Positions 42,542 through 52,394 of a stretch of DNA of 64,000 nt are shown here, one piece after another. A model generated the notes under the pieces. That model searched no databases, was not told where the DNA came from, and saw only the letters and a list, made by a program, of their open reading frames with translations. Both the position numbers and the translations under genes were made by a program. Location: NCBI GenBank assembly GCA_017505635.1, contig JAFVOU010000042.1, forward strand, positions 1 through 64,000, written 5' to 3'. The stretch comes from Oscillospiraceae bacterium. GTDB taxonomy: Bacteria; Bacillota; Clostridia; Oscillospirales; Ruminococcaceae. How positions within the stretch are numbered: the stretch's first letter is position 1; every line of letters begins with the position of its first letter.

Positions 42542-42934
42542 TTAAACGCGTCTTCTTTTTGGTGGACGACAACCGTTGTGTGGGATAGGGGTAACGTCCT
42601 TGATCATATTTACCTCTAATCCTGCTGCCTGAAGAGCTCTGATAGCTGCTTCACGACCCTGACCAGGACCTTTTACGTATACTTCAACGGTTTTAAGGCC
42701 GTGTTCCATAGCTGCTTTTGCAGCTGTTTCTGCTGCCATCTGTGCAGCATATGGTGTTGCCTGTCTGGAACCTCTGAAACCGAGGCCGCCGGCACTTGCC
42801 CAAGAAATTGCGTTGCCCTGGATATCAGTAATTGTAACAATTGTGTTGTTAAATGTAGACTGAATATGAGCAGCACCACGTTCAATGTTCTTACGCTGTA
42901 CTCTTTTACGAGTAACTGTCTTTTTAACTGCCAT
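42542..42934 (-). CDS. rpsK: Ribosomal protein S11
   Basis: A 130-residue platform protein of the 30S subunit. It shows [16 protein letters not shown], the Gly-rich [16 protein letters not shown] and the characteristic end [14 protein letters not shown]. Its ATG lies 18 bases after rpsM and follows AGGAGG. Confidence 0.97.
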   Translation of the reverse strand: MAVKKTVTRKRVQRKNIERGAAHIQSTFNNTIVTITDIQGNAISWASAGGLGFRGSRQATPYAAQMAAETAAKAAMEHGLKTVEVYVKGPGQGREAAIRALQAAGLEVNMIKDVTPIPHNGCRPPKRRRV

Positions 42935-42952
42935 TTCGCAATGCCTCCTAAA

Positions 42953-43324
42953 TTATTTCTTTTTGTTAGCTACAGTTCTCTTTGGACCTTTGCGTGTTCT
43001 AGCATTTGTTTTAGAACGCTGGCCACGAACTGGTAAGCCTTTACGATGTCTAACACCACGGTAGCAGCCGATTTCGATAAGTCTCTTGATGTCAAGAGCT
43101 GTCTGTCTGCGAAGATCGCCTTCTACTACGAGCTGGTGTGCTTCAATCTGATCTCTAATTGCCTGTACTTCGTCATCTGTAAGGTCTTTTACTCTTGTGT
43201 CTGGATTAACACCAGCTGCTGCGAGAAGTTTCTGGGATGTAGCAAGACCAATACCATAAATGTATGTGAGGCCGATTTCTACACGTTTTTCTCTTGGCAA
43301 GTCAACACCTGATATACGAGCCAT
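42953..43324 (-). CDS. rpsM: Ribosomal protein S13
   Basis: A 123-residue protein of the 30S head that contacts tRNA and the 50S subunit. It begins [17 protein letters not shown] and has GIG helix-hairpin elements and a basic tail [24 protein letters not shown] precedes the start. It follows rpmJ by 30 bases. Confidence 0.97.
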   Translation of the reverse strand: MARISGVDLPREKRVEIGLTYIYGIGLATSQKLLAAAGVNPDTRVKDLTDDEVQAIRDQIEAHQLVVEGDLRRQTALDIKRLIEIGCYRGVRHRKGLPVRGQRSKTNARTRKGPKRTVANKKK

Positions 43325-43354
43325 ATAAACAGTACCTCCTGTATAATTGTCAGA

Positions 43355-43468
43355 TTAACCCTGACGCTGTTTGTGTTTTGGATTTACGCAAATTACCATA
43401 ACGCGACCTTTGCGTTTGATAACTTTGCATTTTTCGCACATTGGTTTTACGGAAGGTTTTACCTTCAT
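43355..43468 (-). CDS. rpmJ: Ribosomal protein L36
   Basis: A 37-residue protein found by translating the gap between infA and rpsM. It reads [20 protein letters not shown] and ends [10 protein letters not shown]. The zinc ligands C11, C14, C27 and H32 of the C+ form are present. AAGGAGG precedes the ATG. The position between infA and rpsM is the standard one. Confidence 0.96.
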   Translation of the reverse strand: MKVKPSVKPMCEKCKVIKRKGRVMVICVNPKHKQRQG

Positions 43469-43493
43469 AATTGTAACCTCCTTAAAAATATGC

Positions 43494-43712
43494 CTATTTG
43501 GAACGCCAAGTAATGCGTCCTTTGGTTAAATCGTAAGGTGACATTTCAATTGTTACCTTATCGCCTGGTAAAATACGAATGAAATTCATTCTAAGTTTTC
43601 CTGAGATGTGAGCAAGCAAACGATGACCATTTGGAAGTTCTACAAGGAACTGAGCGTTTGGCAAAGCTTCTACTACAGTACCTTCAATTTCGATTACGTC
43701 GTCTTTAGCCAT
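43494..43712 (-). CDS. infA: Translation initiation factor IF-1
   Basis: A 72-residue OB-fold protein that occupies the 30S A site during initiation. It begins [20 protein letters not shown] and ends [12 protein letters not shown], both usual. It overlaps nothing: the KOW-protein stop at 43714 lies one base upstream. Confidence 0.97.
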   Translation of the reverse strand: MAKDDVIEIEGTVVEALPNAQFLVELPNGHRLLAHISGKLRMNFIRILPGDKVTIEMSPYDLTKGRITWRSK

Positions 43713-43713
43713 T

Positions 43714-43962
43714 TTATTCCTCCACGATATTAAGGCTTTTAACAGCCCTGTTAATATGTTTATCTACTTGCAGAGTTTCTGTTTGCAACTTAGCCTGAGT
43801 AACTTCGATATGTTTTATATTTTTGCGTTTTGGCTTTGAAAGTTTTCTCTCCTTGCCGTCACACAGATATACATATCCGTCCTCAATGCAGACAACACAG
43901 AAATACTTATCTTTGTCTCTGCCTTTCAGAGATTTAACTACTGTTCCTATTTCCAAGTTCAT
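43714..43962 (-). CDS. KOW-domain RNA-binding protein (L14e-like)
   Basis: An 82-residue protein with an N-terminal KOW-like segment ([21 protein letters not shown], residues 4-24, followed by [19 protein letters not shown]). It resembles the COG2163 L14e/L27e-type proteins that many Clostridia and Bacilli encode between map and infA. Ribosome association is inferred from this location; the role is not established. GAGAGG precedes the start and infA follows at once. Confidence 0.8.
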   Translation of the reverse strand: MNLEIGTVVKSLKGRDKDKYFCVVCIEDGYVYLCDGKERKLSKPKRKNIKHIEVTQAKLQTETLQVDKHINRAVKSLNIVEE

Positions 43963-43978
43963 CAGCAGCCTCTCTCTA

Positions 43979-44728
43979 TTAAACGGTGGTTAATATAACC
44001 GGACCTGTCTGGGTTATCGCTATTGTGTGCTCAAAGTGAGCTGAAAGCGAACCGTCTTTGGTCTTTACTGTCCAACCGTCAGGCAGGACTTTAACGGAAC
44101 AAGTACCTTCGTTTATCATTGGCTCAATTGCAATTGTCATACCCGGCAAAAGTCTTGGACCTCTGCCTGCTTTGCCATAGTTTGGCACTTCAGGGTCTTC
44201 ATGCAGATCTTTGCCAACGCCGTGCCCGATGTATTCGCGCACTACGAAGAATCCGTTTTGTTCTGCGTGGGTCTGTACAGCATTGCCTATGTCACCTATC
44301 CTGTTGCCAGGTTTTGCAGCCGCAATGCCCAACATAAGGCATTCATTGGTAACACGCAGCAGTTTTTCGGCTGTAGGAGAAACCTGACCTACTGCAAATG
44401 TGTAGGCATTGTCTCCGTGGTAGCCGTCGATGTAAGCACCCACATCTATACTAACAATATCACCGCTTCTGATGATTTTTTTCTTATCCGGAATGCCGTG
44501 TATAACCTCGTCATTCAAGGATATACAGGCACTTCCTTTAAAGCCGCCATAACCTAAGAAGGATGGCTTCGCACCATGTGCGATGATATAGTTGTATATA
44601 AGTTTGTCAAGCTCAAAAGTTGACATACCTGCGTTAAGTTGTTCGCCTGCATATTTCAAAACCGCCGCACTGAGCTGGCAGGCTTTCGACATTCTTTCGA
44701 TGTCCTGCGGACTTTTAACTATAATCAC
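43979..44728 (-). CDS. map: Methionine aminopeptidase, type I
   Basis: A 249-residue metalloprotease that removes the N-terminal methionine from new proteins. The five metal ligands are visible: SIDVGAYIDGYHGDNAY (two Asp), YIGHGVGKDLHEDP (His), IAIEPMIN (Glu) and FEHTIAIT (Glu). The start is GTG at 44728, six bases after GAGGTGT. It follows adk directly, the usual spc-operon order. Confidence 0.96.
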   Translation of the reverse strand: MIIVKSPQDIERMSKACQLSAAVLKYAGEQLNAGMSTFELDKLIYNYIIAHGAKPSFLGYGGFKGSACISLNDEVIHGIPDKKKIIRSGDIVSIDVGAYIDGYHGDNAYTFAVGQVSPTAEKLLRVTNECLMLGIAAAKPGNRIGDIGNAVQTHAEQNGFFVVREYIGHGVGKDLHEDPEVPNYGKAGRGPRLLPGMTIAIEPMINEGTCSVKVLPDGWTVKTKDGSLSAHFEHTIAITQTGPVILTTV

Positions 44729-44732
44729 AGTA

Positions 44733-45362
44733 TTACACCTCTAAAGCTTTGAGAACAAGCTGAGTTGTTTCTTCCACGCTGCCTTCGCCGCCGATTTCAA
44801 CAAGAATACCTTTTTCTCTGTAGAAGTCTTTGAGAGGTTCTGTGAGTTCATGGTATGTTGTAAGACGGTCAAGAACTGTCTGTGGTTCGTCATCTTTACG
44901 TGTTGTAAGAGCTGCACCACATGCGTCGCAAACACCTTCAACTTTGCTTGGTTTATATTTGATGTGATAAGAAGCACCGCATGGGCAAACTCTTCTGCCG
45001 CCTACGCGTTCGATGATTGTTTCATCTTTAACTTCGATATCAAGAGCCATATCAATTTTGATACCCATTTCATCAATTGCTTTTGCCTGAGCGATTGTTC
45101 TTGGAACACCGTCAAGGATAAAGCCGTTTTTGCAGTCATCTGCTGCAAGTCTTTCTTTAACAATACCGATGATAACTTCGTCCGGTACAAGAGCACCTGC
45201 TTCGATAAAGCTTTTTGCTTTAAGGCCCATTTCTGTGCCTTCTTTCATTGCTGCACGAAGGATGTTACCTGTAGAAATTGTTGGGATAGAAAGTTTTTCG
45301 CAAATGATTTCTGCCTGTGTGCCTTTGCCGGCACCTGGAGCACCTAATAATATAATATTCAT
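44733..45362 (-). CDS. adk: Adenylate kinase
   Basis: A 209-residue nucleotide kinase (ATP + AMP to 2 ADP). The P-loop GAPGAGKGTQ is at residues 7-16, the AMP-binding region DGVPRTIAQA near 85, and the LID domain carries cysteines as in zinc-type Gram-positive enzymes. The first pair reads CPC rather than CxxC, while the second is CDAC; one residue seems lost at this zinc corner. RKDDEPQTVLDRL follows as usual. Confidence 0.95.
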   Translation of the reverse strand: MNIILLGAPGAGKGTQAEIICEKLSIPTISTGNILRAAMKEGTEMGLKAKSFIEAGALVPDEVIIGIVKERLAADDCKNGFILDGVPRTIAQAKAIDEMGIKIDMALDIEVKDETIIERVGGRRVCPCGASYHIKYKPSKVEGVCDACGAALTTRKDDEPQTVLDRLTTYHELTEPLKDFYREKGILVEIGGEGSVEETTQLVLKALEV

Positions 45363-45376
45363 ATTATAATCTCCTA

Positions 45377-46675
45377 TTATTTGAGGAAGCCTTTGTGATG
45401 ACGCATTACCATCTGGGATTCAAGCTGCTGTGCTGTATCAAGTGCAACACCAACAACGATGAGGAGAGATGTACCGCCCATCTGAATTGCTGTACCTGTA
45501 AGGTTACCAACAATGATTGGGAGAAGTGCCACTACACAAAGGAAAAGAGCACCGATAAATGTTACTTTGCTGAGAACTCTGGTGATAAAGTCCTGTGTGT
45601 TTTTACCAGGACGGAAACCTGGGATAACACCATTGTTTTTACGCAAGTTGTTTGCGATTTCAACCGGGTTGTACTGAATTGATACATAGAAATAGTTAAA
45701 TACAATGATCAACAGTGCATAGATAACAGCATAAAGAAGGCTGTTGTAGTTGAATACGCTGAGGAAACTGATCCAGAAAGGACTTGTTACATTAACAAAG
45801 CTTGCGATTGTGCCTGGGATAGATACCAATGCACTTGCAAAAATGATTGGCATAACACCTGACATATTTACTTTGATTGGCAGATGTGTGCTCTGACCGC
45901 CCATCATCTTGTTGCCAACAACTCTTTTTGCGTACTGAACAGGAATTCTTCTTTCACCTTTGGAAAGAATAACTGCAAATGCAACTGTTGCAATAGCAAA
46001 TGCGATAAAGAGTGGAACAAGAACGAAGTTGAGTACTTTACCATCGTTGATTGCAGCCTGAATCATAGCAGTAAATACTGTGATTGTTCTGGATGCACCG
46101 GAGATGATACCTGCGAAGATAAGCAGGGAGATACCGTTGCCGATACCTTTTTTGTCAATCTGTTCACCAAGCCACATAAGCAGTGTTGTACCTGCTACAA
46201 ATGTAACGATGATAACGATTGCTGCAAAAACGCCTGCAAAACCTTCTGTGTAGATAAGAGCGTTCTGTCTGCGGAGAAGGAAATAGTAAGCTACAGAGAG
46301 TACTGCAGCAAAACCTGTTGCTGCCCATCTTGTAATTTTACCAATTTTCTTTCTGCCTTCTTCACCCTGTTTTGACAGGTTTTCCAGATATGGAATAGCA
46401 ACTGTCAAAAGAGTGATGATGATTGAGGAGTTGATGTAAGGAGTTACACCAAGTGCAAAGATTGTTGCACTTGCGAATGCACCACCAGTGAGCATATTGA
46501 GGTAGCCAAGCATATTGCCGTCGCCAGCAGAAAGCATACCTGTAAGTGCTTCTGGTTTAATGAAAGGAACTGCGATAACACAACCAAGACGGAAGATTAC
46601 CAGGATGATAGCTGTAAAAATAAGTTTTTTACGGAGATCTTCAACTTTCCATGCATTTTTGAATGTCTGTAACAC
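45377..46675 (-). CDS. secY: Protein translocase subunit SecY
   Basis: A 432-residue, ten-span channel of the Sec translocon. It opens with TFKNAWKVEDLRKKLIFT, contains the cytoplasmic loop around KGERRIPVQYAKRVVG (about residues 235-250) and GFRPGKNTQDFI near 350. The start is GTG at 46675, directly after the rplO stop and five bases after GAGGTGA, so translation is probably coupled. Confidence 0.96.
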   Translation of the reverse strand: MLQTFKNAWKVEDLRKKLIFTAIILVIFRLGCVIAVPFIKPEALTGMLSAGDGNMLGYLNMLTGGAFASATIFALGVTPYINSSIIITLLTVAIPYLENLSKQGEEGRKKIGKITRWAATGFAAVLSVAYYFLLRRQNALIYTEGFAGVFAAIVIIVTFVAGTTLLMWLGEQIDKKGIGNGISLLIFAGIISGASRTITVFTAMIQAAINDGKVLNFVLVPLFIAFAIATVAFAVILSKGERRIPVQYAKRVVGNKMMGGQSTHLPIKVNMSGVMPIIFASALVSIPGTIASFVNVTSPFWISFLSVFNYNSLLYAVIYALLIIVFNYFYVSIQYNPVEIANNLRKNNGVIPGFRPGKNTQDFITRVLSKVTFIGALFLCVVALLPIIVGNLTGTAIQMGGTSLLIVVGVALDTAQQLESQMVMRHHKGFLK

Positions 46676-47119
46676 TTATTTCACCTCAGCTTTCCCGCCT
46701 GCTGCTTCGATTTTTTCTTTAGCAGATGCAGTAAAAGCTTTGAGCTGAACAGTCATTGGTTTTGTCAATTCGCCATTGCCAAGAACCTTGATACCGTCAT
46801 TTGTCTTTTTAACGAGACCTGCAGCTACTACTGCTGCTTCGTCTACTACTGCGTTAGCTTCGAATTTTGCTTCCAAATCAGAAATTTTGATTGTGGAGTA
46901 TACTGTAGCGAATACGCTGTTGTTGAAACCAACTTTAGGAAGTCTTCTCTGAAGTGGCAACTGACCGCCTTCAAAACCTGGTCTTGTAGCGCCGGAACGA
47001 GCTTTCTGACCTTTGTGACCGTAACCTGCTGTTTTACCGTTGCCGGAGCCATGGCCACGACCTTTTCTTTTAGCAGCTTTGTTGGAACCAGCTGCTGCTT
47101 TTAATTCATGAAGCATCAT
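46676..47119 (-). CDS. rplO: Ribosomal protein L15
   Basis: A 147-residue 50S assembly protein. MLHELKAAAGSNKAAKRKGR and the following Gly-rich HGSGNGKTAGYGHKGQKAR segment are typical. The C-terminal half has GLVKKTNDGIKVLGNGELTK. Two ATG codons open the gene; the first is nearest to the AGGAGGTG site. Confidence 0.96.
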   Translation of the reverse strand: MMLHELKAAAGSNKAAKRKGRGHGSGNGKTAGYGHKGQKARSGATRPGFEGGQLPLQRRLPKVGFNNSVFATVYSTIKISDLEAKFEANAVVDEAAVVAAGLVKKTNDGIKVLGNGELTKPMTVQLKAFTASAKEKIEAAGGKAEVK

Positions 47120-47136
47120 AATTCGTACACCTCCTA

Positions 47137-47454
47137 TTACTTAGTAACCGCAACGAGATGTGCGATTTTAGCAACTTTGCCCATTGTTGCAGCATTTTCT
47201 GGGTGAACTTTTACATCGCCAACTTTTTTCAGACCAAGAGCTGCTGCGCAGTCTTTCTGTGCCTGAAGAGCACCGATAAGGCTCTTTTTGAGTGTAATTG
47301 TTACCATTTCAGGTTTTGCTGCTTTTTTAGCAGATGCTTTTTTTGTTGTAGCTTTTTTAGCAGTACCTTCTGCTTTTTTAGCTGTTGTTTTTCTTGTTTT
47401 CTTAGCAGGTGCTTCTTCAACTGCCAATTCGTCTTTCATGATTTCTTCAGCCAT
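47137..47454 (-). CDS. rpmD: Ribosomal protein L30 with Lys/Ala-rich N-terminal extension
   Basis: The C-terminal 56 residues (from M50, VTITLKKSLIGALQAQKDC onward, ending AHLVAV) are a normal L30, which is usually about 60 residues. Ahead of it lies a 49-residue extension: an acidic start (AEEIMKDELAVEEAP) and then a histone-tail-like stretch of Lys, Ala and Thr (residues 18-47). The only good ribosome-binding site, AGGAGGT, is eight bases before the first ATG; no such site precedes M50, so the extension is probably translated. Position between rpsE and rplO is standard. Confidence 0.92.
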   Translation of the reverse strand: MAEEIMKDELAVEEAPAKKTRKTTAKKAEGTAKKATTKKASAKKAAKPEMVTITLKKSLIGALQAQKDCAAALGLKKVGDVKVHPENAATMGKVAKIAHLVAVTK

Positions 47455-47471
47455 TTTAAAGTACCTCCTAA

Positions 47472-47960
47472 TTATTTAACTTCTACGCCGCGAAGTTTTG
47501 CAACTTCTTCAGCTGTTCTAAGGGATTTAAGACCTTCAACTGTTGCAGCAACAACGTTGCTTGGTGTTCTGGAGCGAAGGGATTTTGTTCTGATATCTTT
47601 GATACCAGCTGCTTCCAGAACTGCACGAACAGCGCCACCAGCGATAACACCAGTACCAGGTGCTGCTGGACGCATAAGAATTCTTGCTGCGCCGAATGCA
47701 CCAACTGTTTCGTGTGGAATTGTTGTACCTTTCATAGATACTTTTACGAGATTTTTCTTAGCATCTTCAACACCTTTGCGGATTGCTTCTGGTACTTCAG
47801 CTGCTTTACCCATACCGTAACCTACGATACCGTTGCCGTCACCTACTACGATGAGAGCGGAGAATTTCATAACACGGCCGCCTTTTACAGTTTTGGATAC
47901 TCTGTTTATTGCAACAACCTTTTCCTGAAGGTCGAGTACGCTTGCGTCAATTCTTTCCAT
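47472..47960 (-). CDS. rpsE: Ribosomal protein S5
   Basis: A 162-residue 30S protein involved in decoding fidelity. The N-terminal RNA-binding domain has [20 protein letters not shown], and the second domain has [20 protein letters not shown] and the [15 protein letters not shown] loop. Length fits. GGAGG precedes the start. Confidence 0.97.
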   Translation of the reverse strand: MERIDASVLDLQEKVVAINRVSKTVKGGRVMKFSALIVVGDGNGIVGYGMGKAAEVPEAIRKGVEDAKKNLVKVSMKGTTIPHETVGAFGAARILMRPAAPGTGVIAGGAVRAVLEAAGIKDIRTKSLRSRTPSNVVAATVEGLKSLRTAEEVAKLRGVEVK

Positions 47961-47969
47961 TGTAACCTC

Positions 47970-48329
47970 CTACAGCACGAGGCCGCCTTCACGGGCGCCT
48001 TCTGCTAAAGCTTTTACACGTCCGTGGTAGATGTAACCGCCACGGTCGAACACTACTGTTGTAATGCCTTTTGCGAGTGCAGCTTTTGCAACAGCGTTAC
48101 CTACTGCTTTAGCTGCTTCTATGTTACCGCCATAGCTTGTAAAATCTTTGTCCATTGTTGATGCGCTTGCAAGTGTTACGCCTGCAACGTCATCAATAAT
48201 CTGAGCATAGATGTGCTTTGAGGAGCGGAAAACATTAAGACGTGGACGTTCTGCTGTGCCGCTGATTTTTGCGCGTACACGAGCGTGTCTTTTAAGTCTT
48301 GCTTCGTTACTATTTGGTTTCTTTACCAT
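47970..48329 (-). CDS. rplR: Ribosomal protein L18
   Basis: A 119-residue 5S rRNA-binding protein. [20 protein letters not shown] and [16 protein letters not shown] are typical, and it ends [20 protein letters not shown] (then EGGLVL). It is ten bases before rpsE in the spc order. Confidence 0.97.
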   Translation of the reverse strand: MVKKPNSNEARLKRHARVRAKISGTAERPRLNVFRSSKHIYAQIIDDVAGVTLASASTMDKDFTSYGGNIEAAKAVGNAVAKAALAKGITTVVFDRGGYIYHGRVKALAEGAREGGLVL

Positions 48330-48351
48330 AATTTAGCTCACTCCTTATCTA

Positions 48352-48894
48352 TTATTTACCTTTACCGGTTTTACCTTCTTTGCGGATTACATATTCGCCA
48401 ACGTATCTGATACCTTTGCCTTTGTATGGTTCTGGTGGACGTTTTTCGCGAACTTCAGCCGCAAACTGACCAACTTTCTGTTTGTCAATACCGATGATTT
48501 TGATTTTGTTTGGATCTGGAACTTCGATTTTGATATCGTCTGTTTCAGACATAATTACCTGGTGAGAGTAACCAAGGTTCATAACAAGGTCTTTACCCTG
48601 TTTTGCAACTCTGTAACCTACACCAAGAACTTCGAGCTCTTTGGTAAAGCCGTTTGTAACACCTTCAACCATGTTAGCGATAAGTGTTCTTGTAAGACCA
48701 TGCAAACTTCTGGATTTTGCTTCGTCGTCTGGACGGCTCACTACAACTGTAGCGCCTTCTACTGCAACTGCCATCAAAGGATTTACAGTGGAATTGAGTG
48801 TGCCTTTAGGGCCAGTAACTGTAACATTGTTTCCATCAACTGTAACTGTTACACCTGCTGGAATAGCAATGGGTTTTCTTCCTATTCTCGACAT
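48352..48894 (-). CDS. rplF: Ribosomal protein L6
   Basis: A 180-residue 50S protein near the factor-binding site. It starts [15 protein letters not shown] and has [20 protein letters not shown] in the second repeat, then [16 protein letters not shown] near the end. AAGGGGG precedes the start. Confidence 0.97.
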   Translation of the reverse strand: MSRIGRKPIAIPAGVTVTVDGNNVTVTGPKGTLNSTVNPLMAVAVEGATVVVSRPDDEAKSRSLHGLTRTLIANMVEGVTNGFTKELEVLGVGYRVAKQGKDLVMNLGYSHQVIMSETDDIKIEVPDPNKIKIIGIDKQKVGQFAAEVREKRPPEPYKGKGIRYVGEYVIRKEGKTGKGK

Positions 48895-48908
48895 AACTAT
48901 TTACCCCC

Positions 48909-49307
48909 TTACCATACAAAAGCGAGAACTTCGCCGCCCACGTTTTCTTTGCGAGCCTGTTTGTCTGTCATAACGCCTTTTGGTGTGGATACGATAGCTG
49001 TACCGATACCTTTAAGCACCTTTGGCATATCTTCGCAGCTTGTGTAGATACGAAGACCTGGTTTAGAAATTCTGCGAAGACCTGTGATTACAGGCTGCAT
49101 GTTATCTGTATATTTAAGTGTGATAGTGATAACGCCCTGTTTGTCATCTTCTGTCACTTTGTAGCTTGTTACATAACCTTCATCAACAAGAATCTGTGCA
49201 ATAGCCTTTTTCATGTTGGATGCAGGAATGTCCACTGTTGCGTGTTTTGCCTGGCTTGCGTTTCTGATTCTAGTCAGCAAGTCTGCAATTGGATCAGTGA
49301 TATTCAT
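48909..49307 (-). CDS. rpsH: Ribosomal protein S8
   Basis: A 132-residue 30S central-domain protein that in E. coli represses the spc operon. [20 protein letters not shown] opens it and [20 protein letters not shown] is the C-terminal signature. No S8 target in the mRNA could be identified by eye. Confidence 0.97.
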   Translation of the reverse strand: MNITDPIADLLTRIRNASQAKHATVDIPASNMKKAIAQILVDEGYVTSYKVTEDDKQGVITITLKYTDNMQPVITGLRRISKPGLRIYTSCEDMPKVLKGIGTAIVSTPKGVMTDKQARKENVGGEVLAFVW

Positions 49308-49345
49308 TGATTCGTGCCTCCTTATAAATTTAAGTTACTACTATA

Positions 49346-49531
49346 TTACCAGCTAGCTTTTTTAACACCAGGGATCTGACCTTTGTAAGCCAGTTCTCTG
49401 AAGCAGATACGGCAGATACCGTATTTTCTGAGGTAAGCGTGTGGTCTGCCACAGATTTTGCATCTGTTGTATGCTCTTGTTGAGAATTTAGGTTCACGCT
49501 GCTGTTTAACCTTCATAGATGTTTTAGCCAT
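49346..49531 (-). CDS. rpsN: Ribosomal protein S14, zinc (type Z) form
   Basis: A 61-residue 30S protein. Its two CxxC pairs, CKIC and CRIC, flank [11 protein letters not shown], so it is the zinc-binding form rather than the longer zinc-free paralogue. The start follows AGGGGG-type bases. It lies between rplE and rpsH as usual. Confidence 0.97.
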   Translation of the reverse strand: MAKTSMKVKQQREPKFSTRAYNRCKICGRPHAYLRKYGICRICFRELAYKGQIPGVKKASW

Positions 49532-49547
49532 TCTTCAGTACCCCCTC

Positions 49548-50087
49548 TTAGTTTGCAAATGGAGCGCCAAGAGCTTTGAGCAAAGCTTTAGCTTCTTCAT
49601 CTGTCTGAGCAGTTGTTACGAATGCAATATCCATACCGCGAACTGCGTCGATTTTATCGTATTCGATTTCTGGGAAGATCAACTGTTCTTTGATACCAAA
49701 GGAATAGTTGCCGCGACCGTCGAATGAGTTGCCGTTGATACCGTGGAAGTCTCTTACACGTGGAAGTGCTACGTTGAAGAGTCTGTCTACGAATTCGTAC
49801 ATTCTTTCGCCACGGAGTGTTACTTTAACACCGATTGGCATGCCTTCACGGAGTTTAAAGTTAGCAACGGATTTTTTAGCTTTACATACTACTGGGTGCT
49901 GACCTGTGATTTTTTCAAGGTCACCAACAACGGATTCGATAACTTTAGAGTTATCTTTTGCTTCAGAACAACCAACGTTGATAACTACTTTATCAAGTTT
50001 TGGGATCTGCATTACACTTTTGTAACCGAACTGCTTCATAAGAGCTGGAGCAACTTCGTTTACATACAATTCTTTAATTGTAGACAT
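49548..50087 (-). CDS. rplE: Ribosomal protein L5
   Basis: A 179-residue 5S rRNA-binding protein. [20 protein letters not shown], the [20 protein letters not shown] segment and [18 protein letters not shown] are family signatures. The start is the ATG at 50087, nine bases after AAAGGAG; a TTG two codons earlier is too close to that site. Confidence 0.96.
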   Translation of the reverse strand: MSTIKELYVNEVAPALMKQFGYKSVMQIPKLDKVVINVGCSEAKDNSKVIESVVGDLEKITGQHPVVCKAKKSVANFKLREGMPIGVKVTLRGERMYEFVDRLFNVALPRVRDFHGINGNSFDGRGNYSFGIKEQLIFPEIEYDKIDAVRGMDIAFVTTAQTDEEAKALLKALGAPFAN

Positions 50088-50104
50088 ATTCAATTACTCC
50101 TTTC

Positions 50105-50419
50105 TTACAGTGCTGCGCCGCAGTGTTTGCAAACGCGAACTTTTTTGTCGCCTTCGATTTTGTGAGCAACTCTTGTTGCTTTGTTACATTTTGGGCACAC
50201 TGGCATTACTTTGCAAGCGTAGATTGCGCTTTCAGCGTCAACGATGCCGCCTGTTTCGCCCTGACGTCTTGGTTTAACATGTTTTTTAACCATGTTGAGA
50301 CCTTCAACGATTACTTTACCTTCTTTTGGGCTTACAGCAAGAACTTTGCCAGTTTCACCACGGTCTTTACCGCTGATAATTTTTACAGTATCACCGGTTT
50401 TAACATGAACTTTATTCAT
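50105..50419 (-). CDS. rplX: Ribosomal protein L24
   Basis: A 104-residue assembly initiator of the 50S subunit. The KOW motif TVKIISGKDRGETGKVLAVS is at residues 10-29. It has two CxxC-type pairs in the C-terminal third (CPKC and CKHC), consistent with a zinc site. It follows rplN by 12 bases. Confidence 0.97.
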   Translation of the reverse strand: MNKVHVKTGDTVKIISGKDRGETGKVLAVSPKEGKVIVEGLNMVKKHVKPRRQGETGGIVDAESAIYACKVMPVCPKCNKATRVAHKIEGDKKVRVCKHCGAAL

Positions 50420-50431
50420 TTTAAACTCTCC

Positions 50432-50800
50432 TTAAAGTGATTCTGGTGCAAGGCTCAGGATTTTGAGGTAGCCTTTGTCGCGAAGTTCACGAGCAACAGG
50501 TCCAAAAATACGTGTGCCTCTTGGGTTTTTATCATCTCTAATAATAACTGCAGCATTTTCGTCAAAACGGATGTAAGAACCATCTTCACGACGAAGACCG
50601 CTCTTAGAACGAACGATAACTGCTTTAACTACGTCGCCTTTTTTAACAATGCCGCCTGGTGTAGTCTTTTTAACAGAAGCTACAACTACATCGCCGATAT
50701 TTGCATATCTTCTGCGTGTACCGCCTAAAACACGGATGCACATAAGTTCTTTTGCACCTGTGTTGTCAGCAACCTTCAAATAGGTCTGCATCTGTACCAT
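50432..50800 (-). CDS. rplN: Ribosomal protein L14
   Basis: A 122-residue 50S protein at the subunit interface. [20 protein letters not shown] opens it, [20 protein letters not shown] is central and [20 protein letters not shown] ends it. AAGGAGG precedes the ATG. Confidence 0.97.
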   Translation of the reverse strand: MVQMQTYLKVADNTGAKELMCIRVLGGTRRRYANIGDVVVASVKKTTPGGIVKKGDVVKAVIVRSKSGLRREDGSYIRFDENAAVIIRDDKNPRGTRIFGPVARELRDKGYLKILSLAPESL

Positions 50801-50827
50801 AGTACGGTTTCCTCCTTCTTAGTAAGC

Positions 50828-51082
50828 TTATTTAGCTTTTTCTACTATCTTAACAAGTCTCCAATTTTTATCTTTGGACAATGGGCGTGTTTCCATGATT
50901 TCTACACGGTCGCCGATGCCTGCTTCGTTGTTTTCATCGTGAGCTTTGAATTTCACAGTGTTTTTAACGATTTTTTTGTACAAAGGGTGTTTTACTTTAT
51001 CTTCGATAGCAACAACAATTGTTTTGTCCATTTTGTCAGAAACAACGATGCCAACTCTTGTTTTTCTCAAATTGCGTTCCAT
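50828..51082 (-). CDS. rpsQ: Ribosomal protein S17
   Basis: An 84-residue 16S-binding OB-fold protein. [20 protein letters not shown] is the N-terminal signature and [19 protein letters not shown] the end. GGGGAGG precedes the start. Confidence 0.97.
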   Translation of the reverse strand: MERNLRKTRVGIVVSDKMDKTIVVAIEDKVKHPLYKKIVKNTVKFKAHDENNEAGIGDRVEIMETRPLSKDKNWRLVKIVEKAK

Positions 51083-51103
51083 GATTTGTCTTCCTCCCCT
51101 TTA

Positions 51104-51292
51104 TTATTTGTCCATGCTGCTAAGAACTGTATTGATTCTAGCAATATCTTTTTTAACAGCGTTAATTCTCATTGGATTTTCAAGCTGATTGATAGCATGC
51201 TGGAAACGAAGGTTGAAAAGCTCTGCTTTCAATTCTTTAACTTTTGCTGTCAGCTCTGCAGCTGACATTTTACGAAGTTCGTTCATTTTCAT
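51104..51292 (-). CDS. rpmC: Ribosomal protein L29
   Basis: A 62-residue two-helix protein near the exit tunnel. [20 protein letters not shown] and [17 protein letters not shown] are typical. I use the ATG at 51292, one base after the rplP stop and five bases after AGGTGA. A GTG nine bases earlier would overlap rplP and is less likely. Confidence 0.95.
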   Translation of the reverse strand: MKMNELRKMSAAELTAKVKELKAELFNLRFQHAINQLENPMRINAVKKDIARINTVLSSMDK

Positions 51293-51293
51293 A

Positions 51294-51713
51294 CTATTCA
51301 CCTACCTCATCCTTTTTAACAAATTTACATTTGATAGGCAATTTATGCATAGCAAGACGCATAGCTTCTCTTGCGAGTTCTTCGGAAACACCGCCGATTT
51401 CGAACATAACTCTGCCTGGTTTAACTACTGCTACCCAGTATTCTGGTGAACCTTTACCGGAACCCATTCGAGTTTCAGCTGGTTTTTCTGTTACTGGTTT
51501 GTCAGGGAAGATTTTGATCCAAACCTGACCGCCACGTTTGATGTAACGTGTCATAGCGATACGAGCTGCTTCGATCTGGTTGGATGTGATCCATGCTGGT
51601 TCGAGAGCAACGAGACCGAAATCGCCGTAGGAAACTTTATTACCACGAGTAGCTTTACCTGTCAAACGACCTCTGTGTACTCTGCGGTATTTAACTCTTT
51701 TTGGTAAAAGCAT
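51294..51713 (-). CDS. rplP: Ribosomal protein L16
   Basis: A 139-residue 50S protein beside the A-site t[23 protein letters not shown] opens it, and [20 protein letters not shown] and [20 protein letters not shown] follow. Its start codon overlaps the rpsC stop by one base, indicating coupling. Confidence 0.97.
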   Translation of the reverse strand: MLLPKRVKYRRVHRGRLTGKATRGNKVSYGDFGLVALEPAWITSNQIEAARIAMTRYIKRGGQVWIKIFPDKPVTEKPAETRMGSGKGSPEYWVAVVKPGRVMFEIGGVSEELAREAMRLAMHKLPIKCKFVKKDEVGE

Positions 51714-52384
51714 TATTTTCTGCCTCCTTCTTTACGAGGTTTAGCACCTTTCAGCACTTCACCTTTGTAAATCCAAACTTTAACGCCAACTTTACCGAAA
51801 GTTGTGTCAGCTTCTGCAAAACCGTATTCGATGTCTGCACGAAGTGTCTGGAGAGGAATTGTGCCTTCGTTGTAGTGTTCTGTTCTTGCGATATCAGCAC
51901 CGCCAAGACGGCCGGATACGCTTGTTTTGATACCTTTAGCACCCATTCTCATAGCTCTGGACATTGCCTGTTTCATAGCTCTTCTGAATGCTACACGTTT
52001 TTCAAGCTGAGCTGCAATGTTTTCAGCAACGAGCTGTGCATTTGCATCTGCCTGTTTGATTTCTGTGATGTTAACGATAACTTCTTCAACTGGTCTGTTA
52101 ACCATTTTTGCAAGCTGAACTTTGAGTTTTTCAATTTCAGAACCCTGACGGCCGATAACCATACCAGGTTTTGCACAGAAGATGTTAACTCTGATTACTT
52201 TAGAATCTCTCTCAATCTCAATTTTGGAAACACCTGCAGTGTAAAGCTGAGCTTTGAGAACTTTTCTGATGTTGTAGTCTTCTACGAGTGTGTCACCAAA
52301 TTCTTTTTTGGAAACATACCAACGAGAATCCCAGTTTTTAATTACGCCTACACGAAGACCGTGTGGATTAACTTTCTGTCCCAT
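51713..52384 (-). CDS. rpsC: Ribosomal protein S3
   Basis: A 223-residue 30S head protein at the mRNA entry. [20 protein letters not shown], the KH domain motif [15 protein letters not shown], and [20 protein letters not shown] are all present. AAGGAGG precedes the ATG. Confidence 0.97.
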   Translation of the reverse strand: MGQKVNPHGLRVGVIKNWDSRWYVSKKEFGDTLVEDYNIRKVLKAQLYTAGVSKIEIERDSKVIRVNIFCAKPGMVIGRQGSEIEKLKVQLAKMVNRPVEEVIVNITEIKQADANAQLVAENIAAQLEKRVAFRRAMKQAMSRAMRMGAKGIKTSVSGRLGGADIARTEHYNEGTIPLQTLRADIEYGFAEADTTFGKVGVKVWIYKGEVLKGAKPRKEGGRK

Positions 52385-52394
52385 AGCTTCCTCC

